From assembly GCA_002792995.1 (NCBI GenBank), contig PFPJ01000051.1, positions 1 through 5,168 of the forward strand: a stretch of 5,168 nucleotides of DNA, written 5' to 3'. The notes under the pieces are model-generated. The model saw only the letters and a program-made list of their open reading frames with translations. It was not told the origin of the DNA and did not search any database. This document shows, one piece after another, positions 1 through 4,323 of the stretch (position 1 is the stretch's first letter; every line of letters starts with the position of its first letter). A program made the position numbers and the translations under genes. This stretch comes from Candidatus Magasanikbacteria bacterium CG_4_10_14_0_2_um_filter_41_10. Its GTDB lineage: Bacteria > Patescibacteriota > Patescibacteriia > Magasanikbacterales > UBA922.

Positions 1-137
1 CAGAAAAAATATTGACGTCGCTGGGAATTGATGTCGCGTCACTTGAATCATTGGAAATAGAATCGGCTTGGGGAAGATTGAAACCTGGGACGAAGATTGT
101 AAAAGGTGATATGCTGTTTCCTAGATTAAACTCATGA
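1..137 (+). CDS. metG: Methionyl-tRNA synthetase, C-terminal end (partial)
   Basis: The first complete codon starts at base 3; 44 codons lead to a TGA at 135-137. The end reads as a Trp-Gly-x-Leu-Lys-Pro-Gly-Thr-Lys-Ile segment followed by Leu-Phe-Pro-Arg-Leu just before the stop, which is the typical end of MetRS proteins of the WGGLKPGTKI...LFPR type. MetRS charges tRNA-Met with methionine in the cytoplasm. Only the anticodon-binding-domain end is present, so no catalytic motif (HIGH, KMSKS) can be checked. There is no C-terminal tRNA-binding (EMAP-like) extension after this point; the protein ends directly at the LFPR motif. The next gene follows 16 bp later on the same strand, suggesting co-transcription. 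The family call rests on a short stretch but the motif is distinctive. Confidence 0.8.
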   Translation, partial: EKILTSLGIDVASLESLEIESAWGRLKPGTKIVKGDMLFPRLNS

Positions 138-153
138 GTCATATGATCATAAT

Positions 154-1809
154 ATGGTAGAAAAAGGTACACATTATTTTCCTCGAAGAAAAGCATTTGA
201 GAGCGAGACGGAAGAAGAGTTGTCTTTGATTGATTTGGATCCTCGTGTTGAAAGAAGAATGGAAATCCGTTCGAAATGTGCAGAACTGGGTGTACGGTTG
301 GACCAATATCTATCGGAACATCCTGATGGGAATTTTGATGATTTTATATCTCAAAATGATGTTGAGGATATCCCCGATGAAGTGTTAGCAACCTATAAAA
401 AAGTGATAGAAAAATATATTGCACGAAACCAGGATACAACACATGCGTACCAATTGATTATAAAGCAAGATGTCGGAGAGGTAGATACCTCTGCTGTTGA
501 TTCGAGCACTGTGGGGAATGCTTTCTTTCAAAAATTTTGTAATGGTGAACAGCCCGAAGCAGAAGTACGGCTTTCTCTAGGAGAAGGGTTTTTACTGTTT
601 GAATTTGATTCCCAAAAAGATTATTTGTTGTTTAAAAAAACGAGAGAATCCTCTGTAGGATTGTCTACTGAAGGTATCACTGCCCCTTGCGGAGAATTTG
701 GTTATATTGATATACATACCCTTCGAGAGAAAACACCATATGTAGCCTTAAGGACCGATAGTAAGAGGTCTCGCGCTGAACAAAGAAGTACGTTGGTTCA
801 TGAACGACAACATTTTATTGATAAGGATATTCTTGAAACTTTTGACAAAGTTAGACCGACTGGGGAATTACCGTATAGAACAGAAGAAGAAAAGGCTGCA
901 TATTGGAAAAGACATAGTATAAAACGTTGGAAGGATGAATTTCTTTGTAGAATTAGAGAAAATGAAAGTTTTGTTGAGATTGGGAAAGAAATGAAATATT
1001 CATATGCAAACCTTTTTGAAGATGTTTCAGAATTTCAAGATGCCTCTGATGAATTACAGAAGATTTGTGCATTATTGAATAAAACGGATATATTTGATGG
1101 GGAGGAACGAAGAACATATTTATTATATCAATTAGTGGATGTCACATTTTACAATATCGCTCATCGAATAGAATTACTTGTTTCTCATCATGCTTTACAG
1201 CAAGAGCGAAAAGATAAAAAAGAAAGTGAGATTAGTGAACTGTGTTTTGAATCGCTCGCTCTGTCAGAAGAGGTTGATTCAGAATTACTACATGTCTATC
1301 CTTCTGATAAAAAGAAAGACAGTCGTCATCTCGTAAATGAGGTAAAAGACCTACGTAGATTAGTACGCCTTCTTCAAGGCAATAAAGAAGAATTGGCACC
1401 AGATACTCGTTTGCAAAAGATACGGTCTTTACAAAAAAAATATAAGGAGGTAAAGAATCAATTGGATGAGAGACAGGATTTTTTTGCTCATGATCCCCGA
1501 GTTAGGACGATGGAATATAATAGACTTGTGTCTGAAACTGATGTCTCTCATATATTAGGAGCACTTACTCATGATCCGGATACTCTAATTGAAATGTATG
1601 GAGATGCAAAAAGTGGATCAGTGGTACCTGATGTGTCTATTGAGTTAAGAGGCGCAATTAATTCGCTTCTTCCTGAAGGGATCTATATGAAAAGTTTGAA
1701 AGTTATTCATATTAATCCGAACCTGTCACGAATGGATTTGGCGCTGATTGTTTTTGATGATGAATTCGATATTAAAGAAAAAATACTTATTCGTGTCCCT
1801 ATTGAATAA
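154..1809 (+). CDS. Unrecognised 551-aa protein with HExxH metallopeptidase-like motif
   Basis: I do not recognise a named family. What can be seen: a soluble, charged protein with no signal peptide and no obvious membrane segment. Residues 216-220 are His-Glu-Arg-Gln-His inside a Thr-Leu-Val-His-Glu helix, a perfect HExxH zinc-binding motif. A Lys-Asp-Glu-Phe-Leu segment follows, with Glu262 about 42 residues downstream; this could supply the third ligand as in gluzincins (inference). Residues about 390-443 are rich in Lys, Arg, Leu and Glu with heptad-like spacing and probably form a coiled coil. The ATG start at 154 has no Shine-Dalgarno sequence; no better start lies nearby, and the gap to metG is 16 bp. 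murB starts 5 bp after the stop, so it probably belongs to one operon with metG and murB. A peptidase role is possible but unproven; a degenerate, non-enzymatic fold is the main alternative. Confidence 0.75.
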   Translation: MVEKGTHYFPRRKAFESETEEELSLIDLDPRVERRMEIRSKCAELGVRLDQYLSEHPDGNFDDFISQNDVEDIPDEVLATYKKVIEKYIARNQDTTHAYQLIIKQDVGEVDTSAVDSSTVGNAFFQKFCNGEQPEAEVRLSLGEGFLLFEFDSQKDYLLFKKTRESSVGLSTEGITAPCGEFGYIDIHTLREKTPYVALRTDSKRSRAEQRSTLVHERQHFIDKDILETFDKVRPTGELPYRTEEEKAAYWKRHSIKRWKDEFLCRIRENESFVEIGKEMKYSYANLFEDVSEFQDASDELQKICALLNKTDIFDGEERRTYLLYQLVDVTFYNIAHRIELLVSHHALQQERKDKKESEISELCFESLALSEEVDSELLHVYPSDKKKDSRHLVNEVKDLRRLVRLLQGNKEELAPDTRLQKIRSLQKKYKEVKNQLDERQDFFAHDPRVRTMEYNRLVSETDVSHILGALTHDPDTLIEMYGDAKSGSVVPDVSIELRGAINSLLPEGIYMKSLKVIHINPNLSRMDLALIVFDDEFDIKEKILIRVPIE

Positions 1810-1814
1810 CAGCT

Positions 1815-2780
1815 ATGCAAGATCTCTACAAAAAATTTAAAGACTACGGCAAGGTACGACTCAATGAACCGCTAGCTAAGCACACGACCTTCAAAATTGG
1901 TGGACCGGCGTCTTTTTTTGTGACGGTGACTGAAACAAATAACCTAGTTGCACTGCTAACACTTCTTGACGGAAAAGGCATCGAATACTTCATTCACGGC
2001 GGCGGCAGTAATACGCTTGCAAGCGATGCTGGCTTTGCCGGCGTGGTGATCGATGTCAAAACTCGAAATACCGAGGTTCAGGATGATGTCTTCATCGCAG
2101 ATGCAGGCTGTGTAACGGTCGCAGTAGCGCAAAAATCGATGTCTGCGGGGCTTACGGGCTTTGAGTGGGGAGTAGGTGTCCCTGGGACGATTGGGGGCGC
2201 GGTGAGAGGGAATGCTGGGGCCATGGGCGGGGACATGAAGAAAGATATTTTGAAAGTAGACGTATATATAGATGGAGAGGTTGTAGAAATGACAAATGAA
2301 GCATGTGAGTTTGGGTATCGTGAGAGTGCTTTCAAAGATAACGGTGGTGTTATCCTTCGTGCATATCTTCAATTGAAAAAAGCTGAGCCAGATGCTGAAT
2401 TGATGAAAAAAGCGCTCGAACATTTGCAGTATCGCAATAGTACACAACCAAAAGGATTTGCATCGAGTGGATGTATCTTTAAAAATTCAGATTTCAAAAT
2501 ACAGAATGCAGAATGTTTGGATACATTACGTGAGTTCGATGCGGAAAAAATGGAACAATTTGAAAAAATAGGGAAAATTTCTGCAGGGTGGCTCATTGAG
2601 CAGGCAGGGTTGAAAGGAAAGAAAAAAGGGAAGGCCGAGATCAGTGAAACGCATGGAAATTTTATGCTGAATACCGGAGGTGCTACGGCAGATGATGTCC
2701 TATCATTGATTGAAGAAGTGAAGCAAGAGGTGTATGAACGTTTTGGCATTGAACTGGAAGAAGAGGTGTCCATTCTTTGA
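1815..2780 (+). CDS. murB: UDP-N-acetylenolpyruvoylglucosamine reductase MurB (type II-like)
   Basis: MurB uses NADPH and FAD to reduce UDP-GlcNAc-enolpyruvate to UDP-MurNAc, the second committed step of peptidoglycan precursor synthesis, in the cytoplasm. The 321 residues show the family in order: HTTFKIGGPA near the N-terminus (FAD domain), an N-T-L-x-S-D-x-G-F-x-G segment, the GVGVPGTIGGAVRGNAGAMG flavin loop, FGYRES with substrate Arg169, SSGCIFKN at 217-224, AGWLIEQAGLKG, and LEEEVSIL at the end with Glu317 in the catalytic Glu position. The proton-donor position, normally Ser, is Cys220. The type I tyrosine-loop segment between YR and SxG is absent, so this is type II-like. About 25 extra residues after Cys220 explain a length slightly above 300. 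The ATG is 5 bp after the previous stop and lacks a Shine-Dalgarno sequence. The first third is visibly richer in GC than the rest. Confidence 0.95.
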   Translation: MQDLYKKFKDYGKVRLNEPLAKHTTFKIGGPASFFVTVTETNNLVALLTLLDGKGIEYFIHGGGSNTLASDAGFAGVVIDVKTRNTEVQDDVFIADAGCVTVAVAQKSMSAGLTGFEWGVGVPGTIGGAVRGNAGAMGGDMKKDILKVDVYIDGEVVEMTNEACEFGYRESAFKDNGGVILRAYLQLKKAEPDAELMKKALEHLQYRNSTQPKGFASSGCIFKNSDFKIQNAECLDTLREFDAEKMEQFEKIGKISAGWLIEQAGLKGKKKGKAEISETHGNFMLNTGGATADDVLSLIEEVKQEVYERFGIELEEEVSIL

Positions 2781-2786
2781 AAAAAG

Positions 2787-2795
2787 TGCTATCCT
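2787..2795 (+). promoter_or_regulatory. Possible extended -10 promoter for hpf
   Basis: The bases GTGCTATCCT contain TG-n-TATCCT (hexamer at 2790-2795), closely resembling the TGCTATACT element before secA. The -35 position 17 bp upstream matches the consensus poorly, so it would depend on the extended -10. A start near 2802 would give a leader of about 46 bases to the hpf ATG. Inference from the motif only; hpf could instead be read from the murB operon. Confidence 0.4.
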
Positions 2796-2847
2796 AGAAG
2801 TAGGGAACACCTCAATTTTTCATTATCTAATTTCTAATTTCCTCTTT

Positions 2848-3198
2848 ATGAATATAAACATCAATTTCACTGGCATGGAATCAACAGAGGCAATCAAGGA
2901 GTATGTGACAGAAAAAGTAGAATCATTGACAACTTTTTTTGAAGGCATTGAATCTGCTGATATCGATGTCGGGATGAAAAGTCATCATCATCTCAAAGGC
3001 AATGTTCATTATGCCGAATTCAAATTACAGATTCCCGGAAGACCAAGTTTGTATGTGGTAAAAGAATCTGACGATTTGTACAAAGCCATTGATAAAGTGC
3101 GAGATCACATGAAAGTAGAGCTTGAAAAAGTAAAAGGAAAAATGAATCAGATCGACAGAGAAGAATTGCGGGATATAAAGGGATACGATCCATCTTAA
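2848..3198 (+). CDS. hpf: Ribosome hibernation-promoting factor, short form (HPF/RaiA/YfiA family)
   Basis: This family binds the decoding centre of the 30S subunit in slow growth or stress and inactivates or dimerises ribosomes. The 116 residues begin MNININFTGMESTEAIKEYV and continue with the beta-alpha-beta-beta-beta-alpha pattern of the family: the E-K-V-E-S-L-T-T-F-F helix, a D-I-D-V strand, His-His-x-x-x-G-N-V-H-Y-A-E strand pair, an F-K-L-Q-I-P-G-R strand, then the S-D-D-L-Y-K-A-I-D-K-V helix typical of HPFs. It stops after about 116 residues, so the C-terminal dimerisation domain of long HPFs is missing. The longest open frame begins at 2734 inside murB, but homology begins at the ATG at 2848, which I therefore chose. 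No Shine-Dalgarno sequence; the leader is rich in T and C and contains CTAATTT twice in tandem (2827-2840). hpf next to secA is a known arrangement (for example in Bacillus). Confidence 0.92.
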   Translation: MNININFTGMESTEAIKEYVTEKVESLTTFFEGIESADIDVGMKSHHHLKGNVHYAEFKLQIPGRPSLYVVKESDDLYKAIDKVRDHMKVELEKVKGKMNQIDREELRDIKGYDPS

Positions 3199-3224
3199 TA
3201 TATATAATATTTAATATCATTTTA

Positions 3225-3230
3225 TATGAT
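3225..3230 (+). promoter_or_regulatory. Weak candidate -10 box upstream of the 3253 gene
   Basis: TATGAT differs from TATAAT at one base and lies in the very AT-rich 54-bp gap after hpf (3199-3252). A TATAAT also occurs at 3203-3208. Neither has a convincing -35 at 17 bp, and such matches are expected by chance in DNA this rich in A and T. The gene could equally be co-transcribed with hpf. Confidence 0.25.
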
Positions 3231-3236
3231 AGACTC

Positions 3237-3242
3237 AGAAGG
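3237..3242 (+). promoter_or_regulatory. Ribosome binding site supporting the TTG start at 3253
   Basis: AGAAGG (3237-3241 plus following bases AT) lies about 10 bases before the TTG at 3253. An in-frame TAA at 3244-3246 rules out any longer start. The nearest ATG (3283) has a GGAG at 3263-3266, but that is 16 bases away, which is too far. Together these favour TTG at 3253. Confidence 0.45.
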
Positions 3243-3252
3243 ATAAAATATT

Positions 3253-3657
3253 TTGGAACAAAGGAGACAAAAATTAATAGACATGTATAAAAGAGGTCTA
3301 GAAAGAGTACAACGTACGAAAGGCTTTTTTGAAGGTCTTTCTGAAGATGAACAGGATATTCGTATCCTCTATGTAGATGATGCAAATCATCATACTGAAT
3401 CACCAATGACTATAGCAGAGGCTATTAGTGATTTGTCAGAGTCAGAGTCTCATTTTCAGAAGTGGATAGAACAGACGAAGCAGGCAACAGATCCTTCTGC
3501 CCTTAAAGAAGAAATTGACTCATATGGAGCACATGGAGGATCGATGTATCTTCTAGAATCAGAAGTATCAATACCTGTTCCAGAAAATTCTTTGTTGGGT
3601 GTTTATGGTGACAGTAATTTTGAAGAAGTCTGGGCAAAGAATGGTGTGGAGAAATAA
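3253..3657 (+). CDS. Unrecognised acidic 134-aa protein
   Basis: I do not recognise this protein. It is soluble and acidic, with no Cys, no signal peptide and no membrane segment. Residues 1-30 form a charged helix; a D-I-R-I-L-Y-V-D-D strand follows at about 35-43, then a second helical stretch about 52-75 rich in Ser and Glu, and a Gly-rich turn (YGAHGGS) near 95. The start is TTG with an AGAAGGA ribosome binding site; if the ATG at 3283 is used the protein is 124 residues. The base composition and codon use match the AT-rich neighbours, unlike the GC-rich island that follows. It lies 54 bp after hpf, may be co-transcribed with it, and ends 23 bp before a bidirectional terminator. It converges on the minus-strand island genes. 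Moderate confidence that it is a real gene. Confidence 0.65.
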   Translation: MEQRRQKLIDMYKRGLERVQRTKGFFEGLSEDEQDIRILYVDDANHHTESPMTIAEAISDLSESESHFQKWIEQTKQATDPSALKEEIDSYGAHGGSMYLLESEVSIPVPENSLLGVYGDSNFEEVWAKNGVEK

Positions 3658-3680
3658 TTTCACTTCAAACAATATATACC

Positions 3681-3714
3681 AAAAAAAACTCGCTCAGCAA
3701 TTTGCTGGGCGAGT
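3681..3714 (-). terminator. Intrinsic terminator of the minus-strand island (possibly bidirectional)
   Basis: An 11-bp stem (3688-3698 with 3704-3714, loop of 5) is followed on the minus strand by an uninterrupted T-tract (complement of the A-run 3681-3688). That is a textbook intrinsic terminator for minus-strand transcription. On the minus strand one pair is C-A; on the plus strand the same pair is a T-G wobble, followed only by a mixed GTTGTCTCT tail. It may therefore also stop the plus-strand gene ending at 3657, less efficiently. Confidence 0.75.
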
Positions 3715-3721
3715 GTTGTCT

Positions 3722-3817
3722 CTATGAAGAGAGGACACAGAGAGAGGGGGGAGCTCTCTCCGTGTCCTGGAACCGACGGTAGGCCCCGGGGAATGAGGTC
3801 AGGCTTTCCATCGGCAT
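3722..3817 (-). CDS. Possible second small frame or frameshifted C-terminal part of the island gene
   Basis: In the frame +1 relative to the cysteine-rich gene, an open stretch runs from 3907 down to a TAG at 3722-3724. The only ATG starts in it are at 3817 (31 codons, MPMESLTSFPGAYRRFQDTE...) and two codons later. From about 3846 to 3750 its third-base GC, counted by eye, is near 79%, the same as in the cysteine-rich gene, with AAC, AAG, TTC, TAC, CAG, GAC and GAG codons. It stops 8 bp before the terminator stem. It has no good ribosome binding site at 3817. So it is either the C-terminal part of a once longer protein after a frameshift, a product of programmed frameshifting, or a by-product of structured GC-rich RNA. 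No function can be given. Confidence 0.28.
   Translation of the reverse strand: MPMESLTSFPGAYRRFQDTERAPPSLCVLSS
3732..3768 (-). other. Strong hairpin in the minus-strand transcript
   Basis: Arms 3732-3746 and 3754-3768 pair over 15 bp around a 7-base loop. Read on the minus strand all 15 pairs form, one being a G-U; read on the plus strand that pair is an A-C mismatch. The structure therefore fits RNA from the minus strand. It is located 18 bp before the terminator stem in the direction of transcription. Role unknown; 3'-end protection or a non-coding RNA function are possible. Confidence 0.6.
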
Positions 3818-3864
3818 CTTCGCGGTGAACGAGTTCGTTTCGTAAAACGAGCGTCCACGCGAAG
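3818..3864 (-). other. Long hairpin after the cysteine-rich gene
   Basis: A near-continuous stem: 7 bp (CTTCGCG with CGCGAAG), one bulged C, 6 bp including one G-U, a small internal loop, then TCGTTT paired with AAACGA around a TACG tetraloop, about 19 bp in all. The one wobble is G-U on the minus strand but an A-C mismatch on the plus strand, again pointing to minus-strand RNA. It begins 12 bases after the stop codon of the cysteine-rich gene. It overlaps the open +1 frame. Confidence 0.6.
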
Positions 3865-3875
3865 AACGGCGATCA

Positions 3876-4091
3876 TCAGCCGGCGAGGTACCGGCCGTCG
3901 GTGACGATCATGACGAGCGGCGCTCGGGACGACTGTCGGGGCTTCTCACCACGCTTGTAGCGGCAAGCGCCGCAGTTGCACGCTTTGTCGCCGAGGAGAA
4001 GCTGCCACTTGTGTCCGCAGAGGCACTTCGGCTTCTGGGGGTCAGCAACAGCGGTTCCGCAGTTCCAGCAGTCATTCGATCCTGGGGGCAT
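3876..4091 (-). CDS. Small cysteine-rich, zinc-ribbon-like protein (71 aa), unrecognised
   Basis: I do not recognise the family. The 71 residues contain seven Cys: C8-x2-C11, C23-x-C25-x-H27 and C38-x-C40-x2-C43, enough for one or two zinc sites; the CWNCG and CLCG knuckles look like zinc-ribbon turns. A basic stretch (RYKRGEKPRQ, 44-53) follows, then a hydrophobic strand (APLVMIV) and the end. No signal peptide or membrane segment. The open frame extends up to 4220, but I chose the ATG at 4091 because AAAGGAG sits 6 bases before it and the promoter's expected start, near 4122, lies inside the longer frame. Third-base GC is about 79% by eye, far above the flanking genes, so it is either acquired or under unusual constraint. 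The stop is TGA followed directly by a second TGA. Nucleic-acid or partner binding through zinc knuckles is a guess. Confidence 0.7.
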   Translation of the reverse strand: MPPGSNDCWNCGTAVADPQKPKCLCGHKWQLLLGDKACNCGACRYKRGEKPRQSSRAPLVMIVTDGRYLAG

Positions 4092-4097
4092 TCCCAT

Positions 4098-4104
4098 CTC
4101 CTTT
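4098..4104 (-). promoter_or_regulatory. Shine-Dalgarno sequence of the cysteine-rich gene
   Basis: On the minus strand AAAGGAG is followed by 6 bases and then ATG at 4091. It decides the start against the 43 extra upstream codons. An ATG two codons earlier (4097) touches the GGAG directly and is too close. This clear site contrasts with metG-operon genes, hpf and secA, none of which has one. Confidence 0.7.
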
Positions 4105-4128
4105 GGCCATTGGCCGTCGTTGAGCAAA

Positions 4129-4157
4129 ATAGTGCCACATTGACCTATTTTTGTCAA
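4129..4157 (-). promoter_or_regulatory. Promoter of the minus-strand island
   Basis: On the minus strand a perfect TTGACA (4157-4152) is followed by 17 bases and CACTAT (4134-4129), the latter preceded by TGG, giving an extended -10 TGn. The hexamer itself is weak (3 of 6), but the -35, spacing and TG compensate. Expected start near 4122 leaves about 30 bases of leader including the ribosome binding site. It is divergent from the secA promoter. Confidence 0.6.
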
Positions 4158-4166
4158 CCCTAGGGT
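4140..4166. promoter_or_regulatory. Two dyads overlapping the minus-strand promoter (possible operator)
   Basis: TTGAC (4140-4144) and GTCAA (4153-4157) form a perfect inverted repeat with 8 bases between, covering the -35 and part of the spacer. Directly next to it, ACCCTAGGGT (4157-4166) is a perfect 10-bp palindrome. Either could bind a dimeric regulator. Half of the first dyad is simply the -35 box, so chance is possible. A T9 run follows at 4168-4176. Confidence 0.3.
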
Positions 4167-4213
4167 CTTTTTTTTTCGTAGAATTATGCTTGGTAGGTCA
4201 TGAATTTTTCTAC

Positions 4214-4242
4214 TAGACATGACGTGTTTTCTCTGCTATACT
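4214..4242 (+). promoter_or_regulatory. secA promoter
   Basis: TAGACA (4214-4219), exactly 17 bp, then TATACT (4237-4242) preceded by TGC, an extended -10. Each hexamer differs from consensus at one base. Expected start near 4249, giving a leader of about 75 bases. An inverted repeat, GTAGAA (4178-4183) with TTCTAC (4208-4213), ends directly before the -35. Confidence 0.8.
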
Positions 4243-4248
4243 ACGCCC

Positions 4249-4323
4249 GTTTCGTTCAGCAGTTCAGCTCGTAAGCAAAAAATGCTTATAGGCTCATTGC
4301 TTATTCTGCTTATTAGCTGTCCT
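4249..4323 (+). promoter_or_regulatory. Structured secA leader with repeated TGCTTAT
   Basis: The expected secA leader contains GTTCAGC twice, one base apart (4254-4260, 4262-4268), and TGCTTAT three times (4283-4289, 4298-4304, 4307-4313). A single TAAGCA (4272-4277) can pair with any of the three. The local choice (4272-4277 with 4283-4288) makes a 6-bp hairpin; the distant choice extends to CAGCT (4265-4269) with AGCTG (4315-4319), giving an 11-bp interrupted stem that ends 4 bases before the secA ATG. These structures exclude one another, so the leader could regulate translation initiation (inference). No riboswitch class is recognised. Confidence 0.4.

Noticed and set aside
1956..2773. 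Several minus-strand open frames across murB
   Set aside because: They lie opposite a clear murB, have no ribosome binding sites, and their sequences are low-complexity antisense translations.
2734..2847. N-terminal extension of HPF starting inside murB
   Set aside because: HPF homology starts exactly at the ATG at 2848; the upstream 38 residues do not resemble the family and would overlap murB.
3873..3878. UGA recoding as glycine or readthrough of the TGA-TGA, since the same frame stays open afterwards
   Set aside because: murB and metG both end at TGA exactly where the families end, and no in-gene TGA occurs, so the standard code fits. The frame after the stops has lower third-base GC than the +1 frame.
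3681..4122. Known structured RNA (RNase P RNA, tmRNA, SRP RNA) in the GC-rich island
   Set aside because: I looked on both strands for GGAAAGUCC-type P4, tmRNA ends and tag region, and the SRP GGAAG tetraloop region; none is present.
4141..4176. Plus-strand terminator (GACCTA with TAGGGTC followed by T9)
   Set aside because: The stem is short with a bulge and a 13-base loop, and no plus-strand gene ends just upstream; the bases are better explained as minus-strand promoter elements.
4092..4220. 43 upstream codons of the cysteine-rich gene (start at 4220)
   Set aside because: They span the likely promoter, have AT-rich, non-coding-like composition, and a well-spaced Shine-Dalgarno sequence supports ATG at 4091.
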